In this document: positions 9,611 through 19,938 of the stretch, one piece after another
Layout of the letters: each line of letters begins with the position of its first letter
Position numbering within the stretch: the first letter of the stretch is position 1
From: Bog-473 sp963817735
GTDB lineage: Bacteria > Actinomycetota > Acidimicrobiia > Acidimicrobiales > RAAP-2
Assembly: GCA_963817735.1 (NCBI GenBank)
Contig: CAWFPP010000036.1
Location: 1-64,000 of the forward strand
Direction: 5' to 3'
Length of the DNA stretch: 64,000 nt
Notes under the pieces: generated by a model
Seen by the model: only the letters and a program-made list of their open reading frames with translations
The model's database searches: none
What the model was told of the DNA's origin: nothing
Position numbers and translations under genes: made by a program

Positions 9611-9669
9611 GCGGTGGACCCTACCGGCCGCCGGCGGCCGGCCGCTCGGGCCCGCGTAGGGTGGCCGGC

Positions 9670-10619
9670 ATGCATGCTGTCGTGATCCGGGACGGCCGAC
9701 TGTTCTGGGAGGAGCGGGAGGACCCCGTCGCCGGGGACACCGAGCTCCTCGTGGCGGTGCGGGCGGCCGGCATCAACGCCGCGGACCTCGCGCAGCGGGC
9801 GGGACACTATCCAGCGCCGCCGGGCTGGCCGCAGGACATCCCGGGCATGGACCTGGCGGGCGAGGTGGTGGGCGTGGGGCGCCAGGTGACCCTCTTCGCC
9901 CCGGGCGACCGGGTCATGGCCGTGGTCGGGGGCGGGGCCCAGGCGACGCTGGCCCGGGTCGACGAGTCCCACGCCCTCGCCGTCCCCGACGACATCTCCT
10001 GGCCCGAGGCGGGAGGGTTCCCCGAGGTCTTCACGACCGCCTACGACGCCCTCTTCACCCAGGCCGGGCTCAAGATGGGCGAGCGGGTGCTCGTGAGCGG
10101 TGCAGCCGGCGGTGTGGGCACGGCGGGGGTGCAGCTCGCCGCCGCGGCGGGAGCGATCGTCACGGCCACCGTGCGGGACGCGGCGCGCCGCGACGCCGTG
10201 GCGGCGCTGGGTGCGTCGACGGTGCTCGAGCCGGGAGACGAGGGCGACGCCGCTCCCTACGACGTCGTGCTCGAGCTGGTGGGGGCGCCCAGCCTGGAGG
10301 CGGTGCTGCCGCACCTGGCCACCGGCGCCCGCGTCGTGGTGATCGGCGTCGGCGGCGGGGCCCAGATGGACCTCAACCTGTTCTCGCTCATGGGGACGCG
10401 GGCCCGCATCGGCGGCTCCACGCTGCGCGGCCGCACCGGAGCGAGAAGGCCGGCGTGGCCGCCGGCATGGCGGCGCACGTCGTGCCCGCCCTGGCGACGG
10501 GGCGCATCCGCGTCCCGGTCTGCGAGACGTTCCCCCTGTCCGAGGCACAGGCCGCGTACGACCGCTTCGCCGAGGGCGCCAAGCTGGGCAAGGTCGTGCT
10601 GGTCGACGCGACCGACTGA
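9670..10619 (+). CDS. zinc-free MDR oxidoreductase (quinone oxidoreductase-like), one frameshift
   Basis: Medium-chain dehydrogenase/reductase of the NADPH:quinone reductase type. The N-terminal catalytic domain shows GINAADLAQRAGHYPAPPG and IPGMDLAGEVVGVG without zinc ligands; the Rossmann part shows VLVSGAAGGVGTAGVQLAAA (dinucleotide fold). Near 10435 the frame changes; the remaining 60 residues (GVAAGMAAHVVPALATGRIR, then SEAQAAYDRFAEG and LGKVVLVDATD) continue the family to the expected length of about 315. It probably uses NADPH to reduce quinones or enones. Its stop is 7 bases before the next HAD gene, indicating an operon. Confidence 0.85.
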
Positions 10620-10626
10620 GGCGGCG

Positions 10627-11349
10627 ATGATTCAGGCCGTTCTCTTCGACGGGGACCAGACGCTGTGGGACTTCGAGCGCGTCATGCGTGACGCGCTGAC
10701 GGCGGTGGCGGACGAGCTGCGGGCGGTGCGGCCCGGACCCTTCGCCGACGGGCTGCGCTGGCAGGACCTGCAGGATGACCGCACCGCGGCGGTGGCCGAG
10801 CACCCCGAGGTCTGGAGCCTGGAACGCCTGCGCGTCCTCGGGTTCGCCCGCACGCTGGAGCGGTTGCGCACCGCCGAGGGCGGTGACGAGGCGGCGGACG
10901 CTGCGTTGGCGAGGAGCATGGCCACCTCGTACTTCCACCACCGCGACCGCGACCCCGCCCTGTTCGACGACACGCTCCCCTGCCTGGACGCGCTGGCGCC
11001 GCGCTACCGGCTCGGCCTCCTCTCCAACGGGAGCCGCCTCCCCGAAAAGATTGGCCTGGCGCAGTACTTCGAGTCCGTCGTGTTCGCGCAGGACCACCGC
11101 GTCGCCAAACCCGACAAGGGGATCTTCGAGGTGGTCGAGCGCCAGTTGGGCGTGGGACCGGAGGCGTGCGTGCTGGTCGGCGACCACCCCGTCAACGACG
11201 TCGCCGGGGCGCGCGGTGCCGGCTGGCGCTCGGTGTGGATCGACCGGGAGGGCGCGGCCCCCTTCCCCGACGACGGCCCGCAGCCCGATGCCGTGATCAC
11301 GTCCCTCCTGGACCTGCCCGGGCTGCTCCCCCGGCTCGGCGGTGACTGA
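10627..11349 (+). CDS. HAD-family hydrolase
   Basis: Intact 240-residue protein: AVLFDGDQTLWDF (motif 1, with D-G-D rather than D-L-D), GLLSNGSRLPEKIGL (motif 2), AKPDKGIFEVVERQLG (motif 3 Lys) and CVLVGDHPVNDVAGARGAGW (motif 4). It resembles the YjjG/haloacid dehalogenase-like phosphatases that act on nucleotides or small phosphorylated metabolites; the substrate is not identifiable. The gene follows the oxidoreductase closely and its 3' end overlaps the convergent thioesterase gene by about 53 bases. Confidence 0.88.
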   Translation: MIQAVLFDGDQTLWDFERVMRDALTAVADELRAVRPGPFADGLRWQDLQDDRTAAVAEHPEVWSLERLRVLGFARTLERLRTAEGGDEAADAALARSMATSYFHHRDRDPALFDDTLPCLDALAPRYRLGLLSNGSRLPEKIGLAQYFESVVFAQDHRVAKPDKGIFEVVERQLGVGPEACVLVGDHPVNDVAGARGAGWRSVWIDREGAAPFPDDGPQPDAVITSLLDLPGLLPRLGGD

Positions 11350-11758
11350 ATCCACGATCGGGGGCCGGGCGGGCCTCGAACTCTTTCGGGCGGGGAATCT
11401 GGAAGTAACAGGTGCCCCGGACCAGCATCGTGCCTTCAGCGTTCAGGATCCGCGAGTCCGCGATGGCCATCGCCCGGCCCTTGCGGACGATCTCGCTGCG
11501 CACGGTGTAGGTGCCGCCGATCTGGACGGCGTGCAGGTACTCGACGTTCAGCGAGACGGTGGGTGCGGAGGGGGTCTCGATCAACGGCATCAGGGCCGCC
11601 CCGCAGGATTCGTCGATCACCGTGGCGATGATCCCGCCGTGGACACTCCCGAAGGGGTTCGCCATGTCGGGCGTCGGCGACCAGGACATCTCGGCGTGAC
11701 CGTCACGCGAAGAGAGGAACTCCCATCGACCGGGACTGTCGGCATACGGCGCTGGCAT
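11297..11758 (-). CDS. PaaI-family hotdog thioesterase
   Basis: 153 residues with the hotdog-fold signature: NPFGSVHGGIIATVIDESCG (catalytic HGG loop plus Asp), then VSLNVEYLHAVQIGGTYTV and GRAMAIADSRILNAEGTMLV strands. Such enzymes cleave CoA thioesters of aromatic or medium-chain acids in the cytoplasm. The C-terminal tail after RPKEFEARP is long, basic and antisense to the HAD gene, so an earlier stop masked by an error is possible. The specific acyl substrate is unknown. Confidence 0.85.
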   Translation of the reverse strand: MPAPYADSPGRWEFLSSRDGHAEMSWSPTPDMANPFGSVHGGIIATVIDESCGAALMPLIETPSAPTVSLNVEYLHAVQIGGTYTVRSEIVRKGRAMAIADSRILNAEGTMLVRGTCYFQIPRPKEFEARPAPDRGFSHRRAGGAARAGPGGT

Positions 11759-11782
11759 GTGCCTCTCCCGCTCTCTCGTCGG

Positions 11783-11965
11783 TCAGATGGAGCGGCGCTG
11801 TGGCTCGTGCGAGCGCGCCAGGTCCGAGGTGGTGTCGAGCTGCACCGCGCCGAGCCGCCGCACCGTGGCCGGCACGCCACCCTTCGTCAGGGGGGCGCCC
11901 CGGAGTCCCTGGTCGCCCGGCCCGACCTGTCGAACATCCTCGACGCTCAGCGTGTCGGTCGCCAT
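11783..11965 (-). pseudogene. N-terminal remnant of a YcaQ-type winged-helix DNA glycosylase
   Basis: The 60-residue frame resembles the start of the crosslink-repair glycosylase family: LSVEDVRQVGPGDQGLRG, then VRRLGAVQLDTTSDLARSHE, which parallels the family pattern of a helix followed by LGLLQIDSVNVLARSH. It stops after about 60 residues where full proteins run to roughly 400, and nothing downstream continues the match. It is either a truncated relic or a shifted gene whose remainder has been lost. Confidence 0.5.
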
Positions 11966-12120
11966 GAGCGCTGAAACCTACCAAGGAACCGCTCGGTGCC
12001 CCTTTCGCCGCCGGCCATGCGAGCCGCCGGTGCTCCGCCCCCACGTCGTCGCTATTCCGGACCAGGTCGCCGTTGTCGACCCTCCTGAACGGCTACACGG
12101 CGGAGTGCACGCTGCTCCGG

Positions 12121-12152
12121 GTGAGGGCTGAGGTATTCCACCCAGCCCTCAC
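12121..12152 (-). terminator. stem-loop after surface protein A
   Basis: A 10-bp inverted repeat (GTGAGGGCTG with CAGCCCTCAC) with a 12-base loop lies 15 bases beyond the TAA of the large surface-protein gene on the minus strand. There is no T-tract, which is usual for high-GC actinobacterial terminators. Confidence 0.5.
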
Positions 12153-12166
12153 CGCAAGAAGACGCC

Positions 12167-15100
12167 TTACCGCCACCGCCTGATCGCCAACGGCGTCCCT
12201 GCTCGCCTGTGGCTACGGAACATGTCTCGTGAAAACCCCAACCAAAAAAGCCCGCCACCTTCGTCGTGACGCTCGACGTGTAGTTGCTCGCCGGGGTCCC
12301 GACCGGTGTCAGGTTGACCGTGTCGGTGATGCTCGTACCCGGCCGCGCGCTCACATGGACCACCAAGAGCAGGTAGTCGACGCCGTACAGCCGCGATGGC
12401 CTTCGTGGACGTGCAGGTAACGGTGCCGCCCGTCGCTGAGCACTGCCAGCCCGGCGGCAGCGACCATGCGCCCAGGTAGGAGAGCCCGGTTGGCAAGGCG
12501 TCGGTGACCGTCAGCGTGCCGGTCGTGGCGGTGGCGGCCTCGTTGGTGACCCTGATCTCGTAGAGGCCCCCGATACCCCAGAGCAGTCCCGGCGACGACA
12601 GCTGGATCTTGAGGTTGTTTCCCGAAGTTGAGGCCGGGCTCACCGTGAGGCCCTGGGGGCTCGAGGTCGAGGCGTTGTAGGTGAAGCTGGTGTTCGACGA
12701 CGACCCGCCGCTGTAGGAGGCGACCACGTTGGTGTAGGCGCCCGCCGGCAGCTGCGTGGCGCTGGCGAGCGAGCAGCTGTAGTTGACGCTGTCACCGCTG
12801 CCACCGCTCAAGGTCGCTTGGCACAGCTGGGTCTGCCCGGCGACCCCGTAGTCGTAGTAGACGGTGACCGTCCCGGCGGGGATCCCGTCCGAAGCTCGCC
12901 GGGCCGGCCACCGTGCCGGTGAAGGCCGCGGGCGAACCCTCGGAGCCATAGGTGAGGGTGGGCAGCGTGAGCGACGTGGTGGTGTTCTCGGGGGTGGCCG
13001 AGGCCGGGCTCACCGTGAGGCTCTGGGGGCTCGAGGTCGAGGCGTTGTAGGTGAAGCTGGTGTTCGACGACGACCCGCCGCTGTAGGAGGCGACCACGTT
13101 GGTGTAGGCGCCCGCCGGCAGCTGCGTGGCGCTGGCGAGCGAGCAGCTGTAGTTGACGCTGTCACCGCTGCCACCGCTCAAGGTCGCTTGGCACAGCTGG
13201 GTCTGCCCGGCGACCCCGTAGTCGTAATAGACGGTGACCGTCCCGGCGGGGATCCCGTCCGGCGCGCTCGGGCCGGCCACCGTGCCGGTGAAGGCCGCGG
13301 GCGAACCCTCGGCGCCATAGGTGAGGGTGGGCAGCGTGAGCGACGTGGTGGTGTTCTCGGTGCCTCGGGGCTCACCGTGAGGCTCTGGGGGCTCGAGGTC
13401 GAGGCGTTGTAGGTGAAGCTGGTGTTCGACGACGACCCGCCGCTGTAGGAGGCGACCACGTTGGTGTAGGCGCCCGCCGGCAGCTGCGTGGCGCTGGCGA
13501 GCGAGCAGCTGTAGTTGACGCTGTCACCGCTGCCACCGCTCAAGGTCGCTTGGCACAGCTGGGTCTGCCCGGCGACCCCGTAGTCGTAGTAGACGGTGAC
13601 CGTCCCGGCGGGGATCCCGTCCGGGCGCGTCGGGCCGGCCACCGTGCCGGTGAAGGCCGCGGGCGAACCCTCGGCGCCATAGGTGAGGGTGGGCAGCGTG
13701 AGCGACGTGGTGGTGCTCTCGGGGGTGGCCGAGGCCGGGCTCACCGTGAGGCCCTGGGGGCTCGAGGTCGAGGCGTTGTAGGTGAAGCTGGTGTTCGACG
13801 ACGACCCGCCGCTGTAGGAGGCGACCACGTTGGTGTAGGCGCCCGCCGGCAGCTGCGTGGCGCTCGAGCGAGCAGCTGTAGTTGACGCTGTCACCGCTGC
13901 CACCGCTCAAGGTCGCTTGGCACAGCTGGGTCTGCCCGGCGACCCCGTAGTCGTCATAGACGGTGACCGTCCCGGCGGGGATCCCGTCCGGCGCGCTCGG
14001 GCCGGCCACCGTGCCGGTGAAGGCCGCGGGCGAACCCTCGGCGCCATAGGTGAGGGTGGGCAGCGTGAGCGACGTGGTGGTGCTCTCGGGGGTGGCCGAG
14101 GCCGGGCTCACCGTGAGGCCCTGGGGGCTCGAGGTCGAGGCGTTGTAGGTGAAGCTGGTGTTCGACGACGACCCGCCGCTGTAGGCGGCGACCACGTTGG
14201 TGTAGGCGCCCGCCGGCAGCTGGGTGGCGCTGGCGAGCGAGCAGCTGTAGTTGACGCTGTCACCGCTGCCACCGCTCAAGGTCGCTTGGCACAGCTGGGT
14301 CTGCCCGGCGACCCCGTAGTCGTAATAGACGGTGACCGTCCCGGCGGGGATCCCGTCCGCGCTGCTCGGGCCGGCCACCGTGCCGGTGAAGGCCGCGGGC
14401 GAACCCTCGGAGCCATAGGTGAGGGTGGGCAGCGTGAGCGACGTGGTGGTGTTCTCTGCCTCGGGGCTCACCGTGAGGCCCTGGGGGCTCGAGGTCGAGG
14501 CGTTGTAGGTGAAGCTGGTGTTCGACGACGACCCGCCGCTGTAGGAGGCGACCACGTTGGTGTAGGCGCCCGCCGGCAGCTGCGTGGCGCTGGCGAGCGA
14601 GCAGCTGTAGTTGACGCTGTCACCGCTGCCACCGCTCAAGGTCGCTTGGCACAGCTGGGTCTGCCCGGCGACCCCGTAGTCGTAATAGACGGTGACCGTC
14701 CCGGCGGGGATCCCGTCCGACGCGCTCGGGCCGGCCACCGTGCCGGTGAAGGCCGCGGGCGAACCCTCGGCGCCATAGGTGAGGGTGGGCAGCGTGAGCG
14801 ACGTGGTGGTGCTCTCGGGGGTGGCCACCGGGGCCTTGTAGGTGAAGTGGTCGGCGCTCGAGGTGGCCGAGGTGCCAGCGGGGTGGTCACCGTCACGTCA
14901 ACCGTGCCCGCGTTCGGCCGGCGCATTGACCGTGATCGACGTCCCGGTGTCGGCCGTGACCGTCCCTGCCGTGCTCCCGAAATCGACGGCGGTTTGCGCC
15001 GGCGAGGTTGCTGCCCGTGACGGTCACGCCCGTGGTGCCGCCCAGCGGTCCGGCGTTCGGGCTGACGCTCGAGACGACGGGGACGAGGGAGGCCCCCGTC

Positions 15101-16534
15101 GGAGCACCCGAGAACTGGTCGAGATTGGCGCTCGAGGCCGACCCGTCGGTGAAGTACAGGTTCCCGCTCCCGATATTGAGGACCGACGTCGGGCCACTCA
15201 GCGTGGCCAACAGGTTCGACGGACCACCGGCGACCGTGTAGATGTCGCCCGCCGTCATGGCCACGCCGTAGTAGGTGGCCGTGCTCTCGGCCAGGACCCG
15301 GAGGGCCGGGCTGGTGCCCGTCGCCGCCCCGCTCACGGCCAGGACGACGTTTCCGGCGCCGTCGAGGGTCATCTGGCTGGTGCCGGCCACATTGGAGTCG
15401 ACCCCGGCCGTGCCGTCGGGCGTGGCCGTGGTCCCACCGTTGCCGGCGAGCTTGTAGACGTTGCCCGCGGTGACGCTGAGGCCGTCGAGGGTGCCCGACT
15501 GCGCCGGGAGGACCCAGTCACAGCCAGAGCCGGGACCGGGTTCGTTGTCGGAGAGGTAGACGTTGTCCGAACTGTCGATGAAGGGCGCGGGGCTCTGGAA
15601 GTACTCCGCCGACGCCGACTCAGTGGTGGCACCGGCGGTGCAGTCGGTGCTGCCCTGCGAGGTCCCGGCGATCACCGCAGCGGACTGGGCCGGGATGCTC
15701 TGGCCGTAGAGGTTGAGGCTGCCCGAGGCCTGCTCATTGACGAAGATCGACTCCGTCACCGTCTCCCACCACGATGTTGCCGCTCGGGTCGACGGACATG
15801 CCGTTGGCCGGTGCCGCCACGTCGCCCATCTGGAGGGCCGAGGCCGGCGCACCGGAGAGACCGACGTCGGCGACGGTGTAGAGGTCACCCGCGGTCATGG
15901 CGACGCCATAGAAGGTGCCCGTGGTCTTGGCCACGACCTGAATGGCCGAGTCAGTTCCGTTCTCGCCGGCGATGAGGAGGTTGCCGTTGGGATCGAAGGC
16001 CACCGATGTCGGCGTGATCGGGTTCGCCGTGGCCACCGCCGTGGTCGAGTTGCCGAACTGGTTGTTGCCCGGCTCCGCGATCAGCCCGGCCGTCCCGGTG
16101 CCGGCCACGATGTAGGCGTCTCCGGCGGTGAGGCTTCCGAACGCAGGCGACGGGTTCGGCGCCGTCTGGATGTTGTACTCGTTGGACTCGGACGACCCTG
16201 CGATGAGGTAGACGAAGACCGAGCCCGCCTTCGTCTGGGCCACGGCCGTGTCGCCGTTGGACGGGTTGTAGGCCACGTAGGTGGGGCTGATCTGGGCCGA
16301 GCCGGCAGCTGCGGGGACGCCCAGGGAAGGAGCTGTGCTCCCGGAGTGCCCGGTGACGACGGTCACCGTGTTGCCGGCCGCCCCCGCCGGTGTCGAGCCC
16401 AGAGCGGGAACCAAGGCCGTGCCCAGCACGGCGGCCAGGCTGGCCACGCCGACGGTCCAGCCACGCCACCGCGCGGTCCGGGGGCGCGGCTGCTTCGCCG
16501 GCGCGTTGTTCGCCACTTCGTCGCTTCGGATCAC
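12167..16534 (-). CDS. giant secreted mosaic protein A (beta-propeller-like, TIG, six Ig-like repeats, DUF11), frameshifted
   Basis: The GTG start has a strong AGGAGG site 5 bases upstream (16540-16545). The N-terminus is a long signal peptide: basic TARWRGWTVGVASLAAVLGT and cleavage near AGAAG. A domain of about 420 residues follows with repeated blades such as TSVAFDPNGNLLIAGENGT and FYGVAMTAGDLYTVADVG, resembling NHL-type propellers. Then come one TIG/IPT domain (SVSPNAGPLGGTTGVTVTG), six Ig-like repeats of about 122 residues, and a DUF11-like C-terminal domain (GLYEIRVTNEAATATTGTLT). Expected length is about 1,450 residues. The frame shifts several times, including an extra G in the sequence GGAGTCGATC that protein B shares and C lacks. 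It is probably cell-surface or secreted; the role is unknown, with adhesion or scaffold suggested only by architecture. Confidence 0.75.
12645..14826 (-). repeat. six tandem Ig-like-domain repeats of about 365 bp
   Basis: The same segment, starting (plus strand) CCCTGGGGGCTCGAGGTCGA or a one-base variant, recurs at 12651, 13021, 13383, 13752, 14119 and 14479, giving spacings of 370, 362, 369, 367 and 360. Units are nearly identical; differences are mainly at the unit junction. Encoded strands include AGTVTVYYDYGVAGQTQLC and LPAGAYTNVVASYSGGSSSN. The spacing differences that are not multiples of three coincide with changes of reading frame. Confidence 0.95.
15070..16534 (-). repeat. 1.4-kb shared 5' segment, copy A
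   Basis: This segment is nearly identical to 18250-19702 (copy B) and 26525-27961 (copy C) and encodes the signal peptide and propeller-like domain of the three giant proteins. Most differences are single bases or single-base indels. Confidence 0.9.
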
Positions 16535-16745
16535 GCTTTCCTCCTGAGGGCACTGATGCATAGGTAGTTTCGAACGAGAAGACACTGGGAGCGTCTCAAG
16601 CACACGGTCGGGCCGACCCCACGGTTCCGGGCGGCGACCGGGCCTGGCGTTGCGCTTTGGCATTGGGGAAGCCCTTTCTCGGCGCTCACCGCTCGTGCGT
16701 GCTCGATCTCATGTGTGGTGGCTCACCACCCGGACTCTCAAGGTG
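16535..16745 (-). promoter_or_regulatory. conserved leader module, copy 1 (before protein A)
   Basis: Reading toward the gene: an octapeptide frame MRSSTHER-stop at 16686-16712, a GAGAAAGG box, then AATGCCAAAGCGCAACGCC and a CCGGAACC box at 16620-16665, then variable sequence and the AGGAGG site. The same elements precede protein B, and parts precede protein C and the anchored PstS-like gene. It may hold a promoter, leader peptide or structured RNA; none is proven. Confidence 0.5.
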
Positions 16746-16765
16746 GAAAGCGGTTGCCGTACGCG

Positions 16766-16803
16766 GCGCAGCGGTCTGGGCCGAAGGGCCCAGACCGCTG
16801 CGC
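16766..16803 (-). terminator. strong hairpin terminator after protein B
   Basis: A perfect 17-bp inverted repeat (GCGCAGCGGTCTGGGCC with its complement) closes a 4-base loop, 47 bases after the protein B stop. Without a T-run, but the stem is very stable and correctly placed to end transcription before the protein A leader. Confidence 0.75.
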
Positions 16804-16849
16804 ACAGCACATCGACAGCTCGGCGATGTCTCACCGACACGGATCGTGG

Positions 16850-19702
16850 TCAGGAAGCCAGACCAACCGGGATCGCCACATAGGCACCGGTGGCCGAATC
16901 GTTGACGACGATGTCGACCGATTGGCCCGCAGTTGCGGTTCCGCCGGCAGCTGTCGGAGTACGCACCCCCGACGAGAACCTTGACCCCAGCGGCGGCGAA
17001 GGTCACCTTCCCGTTGGATGCCACTGTCCCCGTGATCTCGGTGGTGCTGTCGCAGTGGGTAGCCAAATTGGCCGAGGTCACAGTGCCATCGCACTCTTGC
17101 GCCGTCACCGTGTCACCAGCCGGGAATTCCGCGGCCGTCACCTTGTCGACGTAGTTCGACGCGACGTTGGACGACTCCTTCACGGTCGCCGTGGGAACCG
17201 CAAAGGTAACGGCCTCGCTGAGGCCGACGCTCGGATTGGTCGAGTCGCTCACCAGGACCTCACAGGACCCACCGAACGAGCACGTTCCGTCTGCACTGTC
17301 GGAGAAAGCCGCACCGACTGGGAGGGTCACCCCGGTGGGGCTGAACGTGACTTTGCCGTTCGTGCCCACCGTACCGGAAATCTGCGTTCCGGCTATCGCA
17401 GTTGGAAGCAACCGTGGTCGGAAAGACGAGGTTCGGGTCACACTCTTGGGCCACGACCGTGTCGCCGATCGGGAAGCCGGCCGCCTTCACGGCGTCGACG
17501 TAGTTCCCGAGCACATTGGTCGTCTCCTTGAGCGCGAAGGCCGGGGAAGCGAACCCGACAGCCGCGCTGACGCCGATGGCTGAGTTGCCCGAATCGGTGA
17601 CGCCGATGAGGCACGATCCACCGGCTTGGCACGTTCCGCCTGCAGCTGTCCGAGTAGCTACTCCCGATCCCGAGGGGCAGCCGGTGGGTGAACGTGACTT
17701 TGCCGTTGGGGGCCGCCGTTCCCGAAACCTGCGTTGTGGCATCGCAGTGAGTGGAGACCGTGCTCGGTACCAAGGCACTCGCATCACACTCTTGGGCGAC
17801 GACGGTGTCCCCGATCGGGAAGCCGGACGCTTTCACGGCGTCGACGTAGTTCCCGAGCACGTCTGTCGTCTTCGTGACCGCGATGCTGGGGAGCGTGAAG
17901 CCGAGTGCCACACTGCTGGTGGTGGTCGCCCGGTGTTTCCGACAACGACGACGTAGCACGGCGTCGAACCAACCACGCCGCACGTATCGTCGTTGCGTGT
18001 CGATCGTCCCCACGTCCAGGTCGATCACGTAGTTCTTGAAGATACCGGCGTTTTTGCCGGTCCCGAGGGTCACGGTCGCCTGGTTGTCCGTGTCACACGT
18101 CGCCGCACTGTACGTCGTGGTGGCGCACTCATTGAGCGTGACGGTCGTGTCAGGTCGCCCAACCGGCGCCCGACACCTTCTCGGGGTAGTTCCCGATCAG
18201 GGCGGTCGACTTGGAGAGAGTAATCGTACCTCCGGGGACAGGCGGGGCCGTCGTCGGAGCACCCGTGATCTCGTCGAGATTGGCGCTCGAAGCCGACCCG
18301 TCGGTGAAGAGCAGGTTTCCGCTCCCGATGTAGAGGACCGACGTCGGGCCACTCAGCGTGGCCAAGGTCGAGGACACCGGCGACGTGTAGATGTCGCCCG
18401 CCGTCATGGCCACGCCGTAGTAGGTGCCCGTGCTCTCGGCCAGGACCTGGAGCGCCGGGCTGGTGCCCGTCGCCGCCCCACTCACGGCCAAGACGACGTT
18501 TCCGGCGCCGTCAAGGGTCATCTGGCTGGTGCCGGCCACATTGGCGTCGACCCCGGCCGTGCCGTCAGTCGTGGCCGTGGTCCCACCGTTGCCGGCGAGC
18601 TTGTAGACGTTGCCCGCGGTGACGCTCATGCCGTCGAGGGTGCCCGGCTGCGCCGGGAGGACCCAGTCACAGCCAGAGCCGGGACCGGCTTCGTTGTCAG
18701 AGAAGTAGACGTTGTCAGAGCTGTCGACGAAGGGCGCCGCGTTCTGGAAGTACTGCGACGACGCCGGGTCACTGGTTGCACCCGTGCCGCAGTCGGTGCC
18801 GCCTTGCGCGGTCCCGGCGATCACCGCAGCCGACTGGGCCGGGATGCTCAGGCCGTAAAGGGTCAGGGGGTCATCGGGACCGCCCACGGCCTGCTCATTG
18901 ATGAAGATCGACTCCGTCACCGTCTCCCACCACGATGTTGCCGCTCGGGTCGACGGACATGCCGTTGGCCGGTGCCGCCACGTCGCCCATCTGGATGGCC
19001 GTGGCCGGCGCACCGGAGAGACCGACGTCTGCGATGGTGTAGAGGTCACCCGCGGTCATGGAGACGCCATAGAAGGTGCCCGTGGTCTTGGCCACGACCT
19101 GAATGGCCGAGTCAGTTCCGTTCTCGCCGGCGATGAGGAGGTTGCCGTTGGGATCGAAGGCCACCGATGTCGGCGTGATCGGGTTCGACGTGGCCACCGC
19201 CGTGGTCGAGTTGCCGAACTGGTTGTTGCCCGGCTCGGCGATCAGCCCGGCCGTCCCGGTGCCGGCCACGAGGTAGGCGTCTCCGGAGGTGAGCGATCCG
19301 AACGCGGGCGACGGGTTCGGAGCCGTCTGGATGTTGTACTCGTTGGACTCGGACCCCGATCCCCCCTGCGATCAGGTAGACGTAGACGGAGCCCGCCTTC
19401 GTCTGAGGCCACGGCCGTGTCGCCATTGGACGGGTTGTAGGCCACGTAGGTGGGGCTGATCTGGGCCGAAGCCTTGGGGACCGGGACGCCCAGGGAGGGA
19501 GCGGTGCTCCCGGAGTGACCGGCGATGGTCGACACCGTTGCCCGGCCGCTCCCGCCGGTGTCACGCCCAAGCCGGGAACCAATGCCGTACCCAGCATGGC
19601 GGTCAGGCTTGCCACGCCGATTGTCCAGCCGCGCCACCGCGCGGTCCGGGCGCGCTGGTGTTTTGCCGGCGCGCTGCTCGCCACTTCGTCGCTTCGGATC
19701 AC
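16850..19702 (-). CDS. giant secreted mosaic protein B (beta-propeller-like plus four neocarzinostatin-like repeats), frameshifted
   Basis: Start GTG with AGGAGG, signal peptide TARWRGWTIGVASLTAMLGT and the same propeller-like region as protein A. The C-terminal half has four related domains of about 115 residues. Each begins near KTTDVLGNYVDAVKASGFPI, has GDTVVAQECD with a first cysteine, a second pair in THCDATTQVSGT, then NGKVTFT and CSFGGSCEVLVSDSTNPS. Two spaced cysteine pairs and the GDTV-x-x-x-EC pattern recall the neocarzinostatin/actinoxanthin fold. The true end (GAYVAIPVGLAS-TGA) is reached after a single-base shift near 16925. Expected length is about 950 residues. A stable hairpin follows. 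Probably secreted; ligand unknown. Confidence 0.7.
18250..19702 (-). repeat. 1.4-kb shared 5' segment, copy B
   Basis: Second copy of the segment described at 15070-16534. It shares with copy A the extra G that breaks the frame after GNIVVGDGDGV, and has its own indels near 19360-19545. Confidence 0.9.
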
Positions 19703-19938
19703 GCTTTCCTCCTGAGGACTCTGATTCGTAGGTAGTTTCGAACGGGATGACACAAAGAATGTGCTGACGGGCACGGTCGGAGCGGTCCGATGGTTCCGGG
19801 GGGAAGCCAGGCCTGGCATTGCGCTTTGGCATTAGAGAAGGCCTTTCTCGGTGCTCATCGCTCGTTCGTGCTCGATCTCATGTGTAGTGGTGGTCGTGCA
19901 ACTTTGGTTGTGGTTGTGGAACGACGTTGCCGTCCCGG
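19703..19938 (-). promoter_or_regulatory. conserved leader module, copy 2 (before protein B)
   Basis: Carries in order: CGGGACGGCAACGTCGTTCC, ACAACCAAAGTTG, the octapeptide frame MRSSTNER-stop at 19855-19881 whose stop overlaps an ATG (MSTEKGLL-stop), then TAATG leading into AATGCCAAAGCGCAATGCC and CCGGAACC, and finally AGGAGG before the GTG. The chain of tiny overlapping frames is suggestive of a leader-peptide arrangement but could be coincidental. Confidence 0.5.

Noticed and set aside
9661..11349. A 562-residue open frame suggesting an oxidoreductase-HAD fusion
   Set aside because: The oxidoreductase leaves this frame near 10435 and ends at 10619 in another, and the HAD gene has its own ATG at 10627. 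The apparent fusion is produced by a single-base shift.
12645..14826. CRISPR-like array
   Set aside because: The repeats are about 365 bp, coding and contiguous, without short identical repeats separated by unique spacers.
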